A stretch of DNA of 64,000 nucleotides from Rhodospirillales bacterium (GTDB taxonomy: Bacteria > Pseudomonadota > Alphaproteobacteria > Rhodospirillales > UBA2165). The position numbers were made by a program, and so were the translations under genes. Positions 40,775-51,318 of the stretch are shown here, one piece after another (position 1 is the first letter of the stretch; the number at the start of each line of letters is the position of its first letter). Location of the stretch: contig JAJDXO010000005.1 of assembly GCA_022823235.1 (NCBI GenBank), positions 22,857 through 86,856 of the forward strand, in the 5' to 3' direction. A model generated the notes under the pieces. The model did not search any database. It saw nothing but the letters and a program-made list of their open reading frames with translations, and was not told where the DNA came from.

Positions 40775-42660
40775 ATGCCCGCCGCGACCGCCGCCTCGAG
40801 GGCGATCGCCCTTGCATCCGCTTCCAGCCCGGCCCGCCGCAGGCTCGACACCACCCGGCCCAGGACGATGGGGTCGGCCTCCGCCGGTCCCGCCTCCCCC
40901 AGGGTCAGCAATGCCAGCAAAACGGTTTCACCGATCCTGCCGTTTTCCGCCGCGTCGCCGAGGGTCCGCCAGATTGCCGCCCGGGGCATCAGGACCGGCG
41001 CCCGGGGCGGTCCGGCCAGCAGCCCGGCCCACAATGCCGGCGGCACCTCATCGCCGAGCGCCTCCAGAATGTTGAACAGCAGCGACGCGCGCCGGGCCGG
41101 TTGTTCGCCGGAGCCGCCATCCGCCGCCGATGCGGCATCCTCTGCCCAGCGGCGAAGCGCCCGTTCATCGATACTCGCCTCGTTCGACAGACCGGCGAGC
41201 CGCAACAGCGGCATCAACCGGTCGCGCTCGAGGGCGGCGTCTTCGTTCAGCACCGCGCCCGACCGCAAAACGGCAAGCCAGCGCCCGGCGGTGTCCGCAT
41301 CGCCCGCAGCAATGGCCGCCCGAACCGCGGCCGGCGCGAACCACGCCAAATCCTGTGTCGGGATCAGGTTGCCGAGAATCCCCGAATAGGCCCGCGCCGC
41401 GGCCATGAACCGGCCCCCGTCGCGGGCCAGCCCGAAGGCCCGGTTCAGCACCTCGGCGAGGGCGGTGGGCACGCTTTCGACCAGCGCCTTCCGGTACAAC
41501 AGCGCGCGGCTGAGCGGCGAACGGTCTCCCTGGGCTCGGGTCAGCGGATTGTCGAGGGCGTCTTCGGAGAATGTTACGCCGGCATAGAGCTGCCGCAGCA
41601 CATCGGTCCGGAGCGCGCCGATGTTTTCCGCCCGTTCGGCGGCATCGATGCGGAGTTCGGGCCGGGCATTGGGGCTGGTCGCGACGGTGCGCAGCACCGA
41701 CGGGTTATCGGATGAAATCACGTCCAGCGGCAACCGGGCGCGCGACGCCCGGACCATGGCGAAGTGCAACGGCGCCGGGCTCGACAGGCTCTCGATCTCG
41801 AACTTCTCGACCCCCGACAGGCGGTCGATCAGGCCGAAAAAGACCGGATCGTCCTCGCCCTCCTCGCGGAGCAGGCTGACGCCCAGGGACGCCTTGTCGT
41901 GCTCGCCGGCAAGCGACTGGCAGAAGATGAACGCCTTTTGCCAATAGGTGCTCACGTCATCCTTGATCTGACCCGCCACCAGCGGACAGGCCCGTGCGTT
42001 GTCGTTGGTGACGAACAAAAGGTCGGCCTCGGCGCGCAACAGTTCCTCGGTGATCCCCCGGGACGGCGCGGCCTTTATCAGGGCATCGGTTCCGGCGACA
42101 TCGCCAAGCGCCGCCAAGGCACCTAGACGCATGGCCACCAGGCTCTTGGCGTTTTCTCCGCCCGGCGGCGCGGTCGCGGTGCTCAGCAGCAGGCGGCGCA
42201 TCAGGTCCCGCATGGCGCGGGAGGTGGTCCGGACCGGCAGACGCGGCAACAGGGTTTCAATCACCCCGCGACCGGTCCCGGCCCACATGTCGATGCCGAA
42301 TCCTCCCTGCCCGGCGGTCAGCGTGCCCACCGAATCGGGGCTGATTCGCCCGAGCTGGTCGACTTCGATCCGAACGGGCGCGGGTCCGCCGGGCTGCGTG
42401 GTCGCCGGATCGGACGCCGGTCCCGGGGGTTGCCCCGGAAACCGGGGCGGCGGCGGCGCACCGTCGGCGGCCGCCGCGCCGGGCCGCTGGGGATTGTTTC
42501 GATCCGGTGCCGGCGCCGGATCGGCGACGGCCGGCGGCTCGAGGGTGATCGGCGCCAGCGGCCGGGGACCCTGCTGGGCAAGGGCGGGGGCGGCCGCAAC
42601 GCTTGCGGCTACGGCCAGCGCGACCGCCGGCAGGCGGCGCCTAACGGGGGAATCGTTCAT
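40771..42660 (-). CDS. Hypothetical exported protein with proline-rich N-terminus
   Basis: 629 aa ORF with signal peptide; 4-bp overlap with xer gene. Confidence 0.75.
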   Translation of the reverse strand: MNDSPVRRRLPAVALAVAASVAAAPALAQQGPRPLAPITLEPPAVADPAPAPDRNNPQRPGAAAADGAPPPPRFPGQPPGPASDPATTQPGGPAPVRIEVDQLGRISPDSVGTLTAGQGGFGIDMWAGTGRGVIETLLPRLPVRTTSRAMRDLMRRLLLSTATAPPGGENAKSLVAMRLGALAALGDVAGTDALIKAAPSRGITEELLRAEADLLFVTNDNARACPLVAGQIKDDVSTYWQKAFIFCQSLAGEHDKASLGVSLLREEGEDDPVFFGLIDRLSGVEKFEIESLSSPAPLHFAMVRASRARLPLDVISSDNPSVLRTVATSPNARPELRIDAAERAENIGALRTDVLRQLYAGVTFSEDALDNPLTRAQGDRSPLSRALLYRKALVESVPTALAEVLNRAFGLARDGGRFMAAARAYSGILGNLIPTQDLAWFAPAAVRAAIAAGDADTAGRWLAVLRSGAVLNEDAALERDRLMPLLRLAGLSNEASIDERALRRWAEDAASAADGGSGEQPARRASLLFNILEALGDEVPPALWAGLLAGPPRAPVLMPRAAIWRTLGDAAENGRIGETVLLALLTLGEAGPAEADPIVLGRVVSSLRRAGLEADARAIALEAAVAAGI

Positions 42661-42781
42661 TCGGTATCACCTTCTCCACCGGCGCCGTCGGCGGGGGGAT
42701 ATCCCACGTCATGAGGAACACCGCCGCCCCGGCAATCACCAACGCCAGGACAATCAGCAGGATAGCCGGCAGCCTGCGCAT
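42641..42781 (-). CDS. Small single-pass membrane protein (46 aa)
   Basis: MRRLPAILLIVLALVIAGAAVFLMTWDIPPPTAPVEKVIPNERFPR; overlaps start of downstream gene; below ORF-track length cutoff. Confidence 0.5.
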   Translation of the reverse strand: MRRLPAILLIVLALVIAGAAVFLMTWDIPPPTAPVEKVIPNERFPR

Positions 42782-42966
42782 CAGCGGGACCTCGACGTTT
42801 CAGCGCGGTGCGCGGGACGAATGCAGATCATCTTATGATCAACCACTTTGACGACCGGGTTTCGGGATATACTATGAATGGATTATGGCGATTTTTCGGC
42901 AGTCTACCGCCTCACCCATGGGCTTTCAACGGCACCTCCCGGGGGGAGCCGGCGATTAGCGCCGTC

Positions 42967-43494
42967 ATGGATCAATTCATCATCCTGATCGGCCTGATGG
43001 GCGCCGGCAAATCCAATGTCGGCAGGCGGCTCGCCACCCAACTGGAAATGCCGTTCATCGACACCGACGACGAAATCGAACTCGCCGCCGGCTGTTCCAT
43101 CGAGGATATCTTCGAGGAATACGGCGAGGCCTATTTCCGGGACGGCGAGCGGCGGGTGATCGCCCGGCTTCTGGAAGGGGAACCGGCGGTCATGGCCACC
43201 GGCGGCGGCGCCTTCATGAACGAAGAGACGCGCACGAAGCTCTCGGCAAAAGGGACCGTCATATGGCTGCGGGCCGATCTCGAACTGCTGCTCAAACGCA
43301 CCCGCCGGCGCGACAACCGGCCGCTGCTGAAACAGGGCGACCCGCGGGAAACATTGCAATCGCTGATCGACCGGCGCTATCCCATCTACGGCGAAGCGGA
43401 TATTATCGTCGACGTACGCGAGGAACCCGCCGACTCGACCACCGGCCGGGTGCTCGAGGAGCTCAAGGCGCACCATGACCGATCCGATGACTGA
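42967..43494 (+). CDS. aroK: Shikimate kinase
   Basis: IILIGLMGAGKSNVGRRLATQLEMPFIDTDDEIE Walker A; followed by aroB. Confidence 0.95.
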   Translation: MDQFIILIGLMGAGKSNVGRRLATQLEMPFIDTDDEIELAAGCSIEDIFEEYGEAYFRDGERRVIARLLEGEPAVMATGGGAFMNEETRTKLSAKGTVIWLRADLELLLKRTRRRDNRPLLKQGDPRETLQSLIDRRYPIYGEADIIVDVREEPADSTTGRVLEELKAHHDRSDD

Positions 43495-44602
43495 ACCGGA
43501 TACGCTGAGACTGGATCTCGGCCGGCGCGGCTATGACATCGTCATCGGCCGGGACCTGCTGTCCCGCGCCGGCGGCCTCATGAAACCCCTGCTCCGCCGG
43601 CCGCGGGCGGTCATCGTCACCGATGAAAACGTCGGCCCCCTCTACCTGTCCCGGCTCACGGACGGTCTCGAGGCCGACGGCATCCGCACGTCGGCCATTA
43701 CGGTTCCGGCGGGCGAGCAATCCAAGACCTTCGCCGGGCTCGAAGACGTCATGGAGCAACTGCTCGATCAGCGGATCGACCGCAAGACGGCGCTGGTGGC
43801 GCTCGGCGGCGGCATCGTCGGCGATCTCACCGGATTCGCCGCGGCGACCGCGCTCCGCGGCATCGATTTTATCCAGGTCCCGACGTCGCTGCTCGCCCAG
43901 GTGGACAGTTCCGTCGGCGGCAAGACGGCGATCAACAGCCGTCACGCCAAGAACATGATCGGCGCCTTCCACCAGCCCCGCCTAGTGCTCGCCGACATCG
44001 ACACCCTGACCACGCTGCCGCACCGGGAGGTCATCGCCGGCTACGCCGAGATCGTCAAACACGGCCTGATCTGCGACCCCGCGTTCTTCGATTGGTGCGA
44101 GCGGAACGGCGCCGCCGTGGTTTCCGGCGATCCCGCCATCCGTCAGGAAGCGGTGCGGCGGAGCTGCGCCATAAAGGCCGGGGTGGTCGCGGAGGACGAG
44201 ACCGAGCAGGGCCGGCGCGCCCTGCTCAACCTCGGTCACACGTTCGGCCATGCCCTGGAATCGGAAACCGGGTTCAGCGATTCCCTGCTGCATGGCGAGG
44301 CGGTCGCCATCGGCATGATCATGGCGTTCGACCTCTCCCACCGGCTGGGTTTGTGTCCGGGCCAGGATGCCGAACGGGTGAAGGCGCATTTCGTCCAGGC
44401 CGGGCTTCCGGCGGGGCCCGATTACGTCAAAGGCATGCGCTGGGACGCCGATGCCCTGCTCGCCCATATGGCGGGCGACAAGAAGGCGGCCGACGGCAAA
44501 CTGACCTTCATCCTCACCCGGGGAATCGGACAAGCCTTCATTGCCGCCGACGTCGCGCCCGAGGACGTCCTGGGCGTGGTCAACGAGGCCGTCGCCGCCT
44601 AA
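43475..44602 (+). CDS. aroB: 3-dehydroquinate synthase
   Basis: VALGGGIVGDLTGFAAATALRGIDFIQVPTSLLAQVDSSVGGKTAIN. Confidence 0.97.
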   Translation: MTDPMTEPDTLRLDLGRRGYDIVIGRDLLSRAGGLMKPLLRRPRAVIVTDENVGPLYLSRLTDGLEADGIRTSAITVPAGEQSKTFAGLEDVMEQLLDQRIDRKTALVALGGGIVGDLTGFAAATALRGIDFIQVPTSLLAQVDSSVGGKTAINSRHAKNMIGAFHQPRLVLADIDTLTTLPHREVIAGYAEIVKHGLICDPAFFDWCERNGAAVVSGDPAIRQEAVRRSCAIKAGVVAEDETEQGRRALLNLGHTFGHALESETGFSDSLLHGEAVAIGMIMAFDLSHRLGLCPGQDAERVKAHFVQAGLPAGPDYVKGMRWDADALLAHMAGDKKAADGKLTFILTRGIGQAFIAADVAPEDVLGVVNEAVAA

Positions 44603-44644
44603 ATGCCCTCCCGCATCAATGACATCAACCAAGTGGATTGACCC

Positions 44645-45943
44645 ATGGTGACCCTGATCATCGCCATCGTTGTGCTGCTTATCCTGTCGGCGTTCTTCTC
44701 CGGATCGGAGACCGCGCTGACCGGCGCCTCGCGCGCCCTCATGCATCACCTGGAGAGCCAGGGAGACCGCCGGGCGCGGCTGGTCAACCGGCTGATCGAA
44801 CAGAAAGGGCGCCTGCTCGGCGCCATTCTGATCGGCAACAACCTGGTCAACATCCTGGCCTCGGCCCTCGCCACGTCGGCGTTTCTCATCTTCTTCGGCG
44901 ATGCGGGCATTGCCTATGCGACGCTGATCATGACCGCGCTGGTGGTGCTGTTCGCGGAAATACTGCCCAAGACCTACGCCCTCCATAACGCTGATCGCAT
45001 GGCGATCGTCATCGCGCCGGTGATCCGGCTCGTCGTCGTCCTCCTGGCGCCGTTCTCGAACGCGGCACAGGCCATCGTCCGGTTCACCCTGCGTGTCTTC
45101 GGGGTCAAGCTCAGCCCCGACCAATCGTTCTTTTCCAGGACCGAGATGCTGCGCGGCGCCATCGATCTGCACCGTGGCGAAGAGGAAGTCATCGGGCACG
45201 AGCGCGCCATGCTCAGAAGCGTGCTCGATCTCTCGGAGGTGGAGGTGGGCGAGATCATGGTCCACCGCAAGACGGTCTCGATGATCAATGCCGACGACCC
45301 GCCCGGCGATATCGTCGATCAGGCGCTGGACAGTCCCTATACCCGCCTGCCGCTCTGGCGCGAGGACACCGACAACATCGTCGGCGTCCTGCACGCCAAG
45401 GAACTGCTGCGCGCCATCCGCGCGGCGCCGGAGCTGGAAGCGGACATCGACATCAAGGCGATCGCCGCCGATCCGTGGTTCGTGCCCGAGACCACCCGGC
45501 TTCTCGACCAGCTTCAGGCGTTCCGCGAACGCCACGAACACTTCGCCCTGGTGGTCGACGAGTACGGCAGTCTGCTCGGCGTCGTGACCCTCGAAGACAT
45601 TCTGGAGGAAATCGTCGGCGATATCTCCGACGAGCACGACATCAGCGTGCCGGGATTGAGGCCTCAGGGGGACGGTTCCTACCTCGTCGACGGCCAGTTC
45701 ACCATCCGCGACCTCAACCGGGCGCTGGAATGGAATCTGCCGGATGAGGAGGCCGCGACGCTCGCCGGATTGATCCTCCACGAATCCCGGCGCATCCCGG
45801 AGGTGGGCCAGACCTTCATGTTCTTCGGGTTCCGCTTCGAGATTTTGCGCCGCCAGCGCCACCAGATCACCGCTGTCCGGGTGACGCCGCCGCCGCCGCC
45901 GGAGGCCGGGGAGGAATCCGAGCGGCCGGCGGCGGACTTCTAG
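44645..45943 (+). CDS. CNNM/CorC (HlyC/CorC) family transporter with CBS domains
   Basis: SAFFSGSETALTGASRALMHHLE; MVHRKTVSMINADD; ALVVDEYGSLLGVVTLEDILEEIVGDISDEHD. Confidence 0.92.
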   Translation: MVTLIIAIVVLLILSAFFSGSETALTGASRALMHHLESQGDRRARLVNRLIEQKGRLLGAILIGNNLVNILASALATSAFLIFFGDAGIAYATLIMTALVVLFAEILPKTYALHNADRMAIVIAPVIRLVVVLLAPFSNAAQAIVRFTLRVFGVKLSPDQSFFSRTEMLRGAIDLHRGEEEVIGHERAMLRSVLDLSEVEVGEIMVHRKTVSMINADDPPGDIVDQALDSPYTRLPLWREDTDNIVGVLHAKELLRAIRAAPELEADIDIKAIAADPWFVPETTRLLDQLQAFRERHEHFALVVDEYGSLLGVVTLEDILEEIVGDISDEHDISVPGLRPQGDGSYLVDGQFTIRDLNRALEWNLPDEEAATLAGLILHESRRIPEVGQTFMFFGFRFEILRRQRHQITAVRVTPPPPPEAGEESERPAADF

Positions 45944-46854
45944 GGAACCGTCTTGCGGACCAGGACGTGGTTGTCGAGCACCAGGCTTCGCGACCAGATG
46001 AATTTGGCGCCGGATCCGATGAACTGGTCTTCGAAGTTGGTGTAGCTGGGCTTGCCGCGCACGCCGACGGTCTCGTTGGTGAAGACCGTGGCGGCCCGCC
46101 AGCCGCTATCGTCGAAGGCCGGGCTCATCCAGCCGGCCGGCACGTCGAAATGAACCGCGAAGCAGTCCCGGCCGCAGCGCTGCCGGCGCCAGTCGATGGC
46201 CGCGCTGTTCCTGTCCGCCAGTTTCTCGGCGGTCCGGCGGTCGGCAATCGGGGCGATGTAATAGGCCCGGGCCTTCCAGCTTTCGTCGGTGCGGGTGCCG
46301 TCGCTGAAACTGGCCGCAAGCCCGCCATCCCCGGGGTGGAAACGGCTGCCCCGGCCGGCCTCGGTTCCGAGCCCCAGATTCTCCTCCCAGTCGACCAGCC
46401 GGAAGGCGTAGGTCACCGGTCGTTTGGCTCGGAACCGGACGACCACCGAATTGAACGGGGTGAACGCGTTGGGATCGACGGCGACCAGCTTGCCGTTGAC
46501 GAACAGCTCGAAATAGTTGTCGGCGAAGATCAGGCCGCTGATCACCTCGCCGTCCGCGTCGACGTCGGTGACGGGCACCCGGTCAATGTCGACCTGGGAG
46601 ATGTTCCGCGGGGTCACGCCAGTGCAGCGATTGAACAAATCCGTCCCCCGCGGTCCGGTCATCAACGCGGTTTCCGCGGGCACCCGGATGGTCTTGCCGC
46701 CGGCCACGATCTCGCCCATGCGGACGGGCCGGCCGCCGCAGCGGCTCAGATTCTCCGTAACGGCCTTGGCGCCGCCCTGGGAAATGGTCATGGTCTCGGC
46801 GGCGGCGGGCTGGGCGGCCAGCAGGCCGAGAAAGGCCGCGGCAAGAGTTCGCAT
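45940..46854 (-). CDS. Secreted hypothetical protein
   Basis: MRTLAAAFLGLLAAQPAAAE signal peptide; 304 aa. Confidence 0.7.
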   Translation of the reverse strand: MRTLAAAFLGLLAAQPAAAETMTISQGGAKAVTENLSRCGGRPVRMGEIVAGGKTIRVPAETALMTGPRGTDLFNRCTGVTPRNISQVDIDRVPVTDVDADGEVISGLIFADNYFELFVNGKLVAVDPNAFTPFNSVVVRFRAKRPVTYAFRLVDWEENLGLGTEAGRGSRFHPGDGGLAASFSDGTRTDESWKARAYYIAPIADRRTAEKLADRNSAAIDWRRQRCGRDCFAVHFDVPAGWMSPAFDDSGWRAATVFTNETVGVRGKPSYTNFEDQFIGSGAKFIWSRSLVLDNHVLVRKTVP

Positions 46855-47017
46855 GGGAGTTCCTAACGCCTGATCGGTGCGGACGGTCAATGGTCTAACG
46901 CGGCAGGCACCGATGTCCGTCGGCGCGAAGCGGGCGCGCCTATTTGACGCCCCCGCGCCGGTCACCTATATGGACTACCAGATCTCAGGCGAATTCAGGC
47001 ACTTGAAAGGCTTTGCC

Positions 47018-47611
47018 ATGCCATTGTCCCAGCCCGCCGACCGCAAGCTGATCCACACCCGCCGCATCGAATGCCACGGCTTCGAGCGCGAGGACGGCCT
47101 GTGGGATATCGAAGGCCGGATCACCGACACCAAGAGCTACAGCTTCGAAAACCAGGATCGGGGACTTGTCGCGTCGGGCCTGCCGGTCCACGACATGCAC
47201 GTCCGGCTGACCCTGACGCCGGAACTGGACGTGGTCGAGGCGGAAGCGGCCACCGAAGCCTCGCCGTTCAACGTCTGCCCCGCCATCACCGGCCGGGTCG
47301 CCGAACTCAAAGGCCTCAAGGTGGCCCGCGGCTGGACCGACGCGGTCCGCAAGGTGCTGGGCAAGAAATTGGGCTGTACCCACATCACCCATCTACTGAT
47401 CGGGCCCATGGCCGCCACCGCCTACCAGACCATCATCCCCTACAAGAACCGGAACGTGGCGAAATCCGCGCCGAAGGTGAGGCCCGACGTGCTCGATACC
47501 TGCCACGCGCTGGCCAGCGACGGCGAGGTGGTGCGCGAGCGCTGGCCCCAGTTCTATACCGGCGACGGCACGGCGGACGAACTGGTCTCCGATACGGACG
47601 CGGTCTCTTAG
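47018..47611 (+). CDS. DUF2889 family protein
   Basis: LIHTRRIECHGFEREDGLWDIEGRITDTKSY...; GCTHITHLLIGPMAATAYQTI; alternative start at 46970. Confidence 0.78.
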   Translation: MPLSQPADRKLIHTRRIECHGFEREDGLWDIEGRITDTKSYSFENQDRGLVASGLPVHDMHVRLTLTPELDVVEAEAATEASPFNVCPAITGRVAELKGLKVARGWTDAVRKVLGKKLGCTHITHLLIGPMAATAYQTIIPYKNRNVAKSAPKVRPDVLDTCHALASDGEVVRERWPQFYTGDGTADELVSDTDAVS

Positions 47612-47710
47612 CGTTCCAAGGGCGTCATGCCCCGCCTCCGTGCGGGGCATCCAGGATTTTCATCACAGAGACGGTGAGACGGTGAGGAGCACCGCCCCCA
47701 CCCCAAATTA

Positions 47711-47823
47711 GCGTCATGGCCGGGCCCAGACCCGGCCATCCACGCCTCGCGGCAGGCGATACACGTGGATGCCCGGATCAAGTCCGGCTCGGTCAATTCG
47801 GACGAATTGACCTTACATGACGA
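47711..47823. repeat. Dispersed palindromic intergenic repeat, family A (copy 3)
   Basis: gcgtcatggccgggcccagacccggccatccacg...cacgtggatgcccggatcaagtccgg. Confidence 0.75.
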
Positions 47824-47870
47824 AATCATTTTGTCCCGGGGGAGAAGGGAATTCGCCTATCCGGACGCGT

Positions 47871-48926
47871 CTACCCGAGGACTTCCTTCAGCCTGGGATC
47901 GTCCCTGGCGTACTTGCGGGCGCGGAAGATGCGGTTCGAGTGTCCCATCTGCGGATCGGCGAAGTAGAAGGGCGAGATGTATTCCCACACGATCTCGCCG
48001 CCCGGCGTCACCTCGAACAGACGCCCGTGCAGACCCTCGTCGATGAACGTGTTGCCGTTGGGCAACCGCTCGGCGGCCGAAATCCGCGCCGAGAAGAATG
48101 TCGAGGTCGGATCGCCCTTGTACATCCAGACGATCTCCCGGCTGTCGGGGTCGATTTCCAGTATGCGGGAAAACTCGGGCCGGGTCTGTTCCGAACCGTT
48201 GGCGAAGATCAGGATATTGCCGTTGTCCAGCCGATGGGGATCGTGCTGCCCGCCCCACGTCCAATCCTGCATTTCCCAGTCGATGCCGCCGGTTTCGCGG
48301 TTCACCAGGATGACCAGACTCAACGACCGGAAGCTGACCAGGATGTTGCCGTCGGCCTGCACATGACACGCGTTGGCATGGGCGAATTCGTGGCGGTTGT
48401 GATTGTCCCTCAGGGGATACTTGTCGTAGGGGAAGTGATCCTGCATCCGCCATTCCCAGACCTGGTTGCCGTCCCGGTCCACCTCGCGGAGGACGTCCTC
48501 GTAGACGCCGCCGTCATCGTGATCGCTGTCCGGCAATCCGCCCTTCACCCGCTTGGCGTCCTCGGTCGGGGTCAGTTCCCACGCCAGATACAGCACGTTG
48601 CCCGATGCCGTCGGATTGAAGTCGTGATGCTGAAAGGGGTCGGTAAATTCCCAGACGATGGAGGAATCCCTGTCCAGCTCCAGAATACGCCCGCCCCTCG
48701 CCGAGAGTTTCGGACTGTCCTGGGTCTGGCAGGTGACCAGGATATTTCCGTTGTCGAGAAACTGGGCGTAATTGCCGAGTTTGCCCGGCAGTTGCCATTG
48801 GTGAACGATGGCGCCGGTTTCGTCGAGCAGGTAGCTGTTCCGGCCGTTGGCCGGTGAAAACAGCACGTAGCCCGGCAAGGCATCGCCCTTCCTGTATTCC
48901 GTAACCCCGTGCGCCAATGGCCTCAT
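47871..48926 (-). CDS. Arylsulfotransferase (ASST)-like beta-propeller protein
   Basis: GYVLFSPANGRNSYLLDETGAIVHQW; FQHHDFNPTASGNVLYLAWE; QHDPHRLDNGNILIFANG. Confidence 0.8.
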   Translation of the reverse strand: MRPLAHGVTEYRKGDALPGYVLFSPANGRNSYLLDETGAIVHQWQLPGKLGNYAQFLDNGNILVTCQTQDSPKLSARGGRILELDRDSSIVWEFTDPFQHHDFNPTASGNVLYLAWELTPTEDAKRVKGGLPDSDHDDGGVYEDVLREVDRDGNQVWEWRMQDHFPYDKYPLRDNHNRHEFAHANACHVQADGNILVSFRSLSLVILVNRETGGIDWEMQDWTWGGQHDPHRLDNGNILIFANGSEQTRPEFSRILEIDPDSREIVWMYKGDPTSTFFSARISAAERLPNGNTFIDEGLHGRLFEVTPGGEIVWEYISPFYFADPQMGHSNRIFRARKYARDDPRLKEVLG

Positions 48927-49046
48927 GATCGTCCTCCCTGATCGTCGCCTGATCGCTGTTCGCGCCGAGACCTAAGCACCGGACCCCGCGAACCTCAAGA
49001 CAGATTGTCCCCCTCACCCGCGCCTACAAGCCGTCATCACTCGAAA

Positions 49047-49131
49047 TCGTCCCCTCTCCCCTGGCGGGAGAGGGATGCGCAGGCTTGGCGGGCGGCAGCC
49101 CGGCTTAGCCGAAGCTGGGTGAGGGGGAAGC
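49047..49131. repeat. Dispersed intergenic repeat, family B
   Basis: tcccctctcccctggcgggagagggatgcgcaggcttggcgggcggcagcccggcttagccgaagctgggtgaggggga; copies at 55155, 63160, 63923. Confidence 0.8.
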
Positions 49132-49156
49132 CGTCAAATAGCTGCACACATTAGTC

Positions 49157-49196
49157 ACCCCCACCCCAACCCTCCCCCGTCAAGGGGGAGGGAGCA
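49157..49196. repeat. Dispersed intergenic repeat, family C
   Basis: acccccaccccaaccctcccccgtcaagggggagggag; copies at 61800 (inverted), 63107 and 63879. Confidence 0.8.
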
Positions 49197-49227
49197 ATAA
49201 AGGCGCGCCGTTACCCGCCGCCGCTCC

Positions 49228-49509
49228 TCACTCCCCCGGCGCCTCGTCGGGTGACCGGGCGGTGACGCTCAGCGCGTGCACCGGGCCGGCGAGTTCTTCC
49301 CTGAGGACTTCGTAGACCGCGCGCTGCCGGGCGACCCTGTTCTGCCCCTCGAACCCGTCCGCGACGATGGTCACCTTGAAATGGCTTTCCCCGTCGCCGC
49401 CCGGATTGCCGGCGTGGCCGGCGTGCAGATGGGATTCGTCGACGATCTCCAGCGCGCGCGGCTCGAACGCGGCTTCGAGTTTCGACCGGATGGCGTCGGC
49501 GACGGACAT
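49228..49509 (-). CDS. bolA: BolA family protein
   Basis: MSVADAIRSKLEAAFEPRALEIVDESHLHAGHAGNPGGDGESHFKVTIVADGFEGQNRVARQRAVYEVL. Confidence 0.93.
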   Translation of the reverse strand: MSVADAIRSKLEAAFEPRALEIVDESHLHAGHAGNPGGDGESHFKVTIVADGFEGQNRVARQRAVYEVLREELAGPVHALSVTARSPDEAPGE

Positions 49510-49660
49510 GGCGCTTATGTCGCAGATGCCGCGGCCGGGAGCAAGCCGGACATTCCAGGCCCGCGCGAAACGGCGCCCCGGCCTTGATCGGTTGGAATTC
49601 AAATACCATAGTGCCCGAAGGGAAAGCAGGAGTGCCCGGAGGGAATACAAGAGAGCCCGC

Positions 49661-50272
49661 ATGACGGCGCGACGCACCAAATACCAAGGCGACCCGGAGG
49701 CGGCGGCGGTTCACGCCTGCGCCTGGCCGGGCTGCGGCGCGCCCGCCGGATACAAGGCGCCGCGGTCGAAGGAGGAGCTCCGGGACTATGTCTGGTTCTG
49801 CCTCGACCACGTCCGCGAATACAACAAGTCGTGGAATTTCTACGAGGGCATGGACGATGCCGAGGTCGAAGCGGCGGTGCGCTCGGACACCACCTGGAAC
49901 CGCCCGAGCTGGCCCCTCGGGGACAACGGGCGCGAAATTCCGGGGGATGGGACGGGGCCTGAGAAAAACGGTTACAAACCGGGCGATTTTGCTAATATGC
50001 GCGACCCTTTCGGCCTGTTTGACGATCAGGCTGTCAACTGGTCACCGTCCATCGAGGTGGTTAACGGCCGGGTACTGACCGAGCCCGAGCGAAGAGCCGT
50101 TCGCGTGCTGGGCCTCGATTTCCCGCTTGAAGAGCGGGTTGTGAAGGCCCGTTACAAGGAACTGGTCAAGCGTTACCACCCCGATGCCAACGGCGGCGAC
50201 AGAGGCGCGGAAGAGAAGTTTAAACAGATTACCGGGGCCTATGAGACAGTCCTCACCTGTCTCACCGGATAA
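49661..50272 (+). CDS. DnaJ-domain protein
   Basis: C-terminal [50 protein letters not shown]-domain with HPD. Confidence 0.92.
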   Translation: MTARRTKYQGDPEAAAVHACAWPGCGAPAGYKAPRSKEELRDYVWFCLDHVREYNKSWNFYEGMDDAEVEAAVRSDTTWNRPSWPLGDNGREIPGDGTGPEKNGYKPGDFANMRDPFGLFDDQAVNWSPSIEVVNGRVLTEPERRAVRVLGLDFPLEERVVKARYKELVKRYHPDANGGDRGAEEKFKQITGAYETVLTCLTG

Positions 50273-50297
50273 CGCCCCGAGGAAACCGGAAAGAACA

Positions 50298-51293
50298 ATG
50301 GCAACGACTCACGACCACGCCGATTTTCCCCTGGCCGAACCGGATATCAAGGTCTCGGTCAATCAGGTGTTCGGCCTCGAAAGCGACATGGAAGTCCCCG
50401 CCTTCTCGGAAGACTGCGAGTATGTGCCCACCCTCGACGAGGCCTACCGCTTCGACAAGGAAACCACCCTCGCCATCCTCGCCGGCCTGGCCCACAACCG
50501 CCGGGTCATGATCCAGGGCTATCACGGGACCGGCAAGTCGACCCATATCGAGCAGGTCGCGGCGCGGCTCAACTGGCCGTGCGTGCGGGTGAACCTGGAC
50601 AGCCATATCAGCCGGATCGACCTCGTCGGCAAGGACGCCATCGTCCTCAAGGACGGCCAGCAGGTGACCGAGTTCAAGGAAGGCATCCTGCCCTGGAGCC
50701 TGCAGAACCCGGTGGCGCTGGTGTTCGACGAATACGACGCGGGCCGCCCGGATGTGATGTTCGTCATCCAGCGGGTGCTCGAGGTGGAAGGCAAGCTGAC
50801 GCTGCTGGATCAGTCCGCGGTGATCAAGCCCCACCCCTATTTCCGCCTGTTCTCGACCGCCAACACGGTGGGCCTCGGCGATACCACGGGGCTCTATCAC
50901 GGCACCCAGCAGATCAACCAGGGCCAGATGGACCGCTGGAACATCGTCACCACGCTCAACTACCTGGAGCACGACGCCGAGACCGAGATCGTGCTCGCCA
51001 AGGTGCCGGCCTATTCCTCCAAGGAAGGCCGGGACACGGTGAGCAGGATGGTGGAGCTCGCCGATCTCACCCGGACGGGGTTCGTCAACGGCGATATTTC
51101 GACCGTCATGTCGCCCCGGACGGTGATCATCTGGGGCGAGAACGCGCAAATCTTCGGCGATCTCGGCTTCGCCTTCCGGCTCACCTTCCTCAACAAGTGC
51201 GACGAGATCGAGCGGCCGGTGATCGCCGAATATTACCAGCGCTGTTTCGGCGAGGAGCTGCCGGAAAGCGCCGCCAACGTCACCATGTCGTGA
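50298..51293 (+). CDS. cobS: Cobaltochelatase subunit CobS
   Basis: [50 protein letters not shown]; upstream of cobT. Confidence 0.96.
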   Translation: MATTHDHADFPLAEPDIKVSVNQVFGLESDMEVPAFSEDCEYVPTLDEAYRFDKETTLAILAGLAHNRRVMIQGYHGTGKSTHIEQVAARLNWPCVRVNLDSHISRIDLVGKDAIVLKDGQQVTEFKEGILPWSLQNPVALVFDEYDAGRPDVMFVIQRVLEVEGKLTLLDQSAVIKPHPYFRLFSTANTVGLGDTTGLYHGTQQINQGQMDRWNIVTTLNYLEHDAETEIVLAKVPAYSSKEGRDTVSRMVELADLTRTGFVNGDISTVMSPRTVIIWGENAQIFGDLGFAFRLTFLNKCDEIERPVIAEYYQRCFGEELPESAANVTMS

Positions 51294-51318
51294 GGCCGCG
51301 GGTCAGCGGGTAAATCGA

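Noticed and set aside
43982-45862. 626-aa minus-strand ORF opposite aroB and the CorC-family gene
   Set aside because: Spans two genuine + strand genes; shadow ORF.
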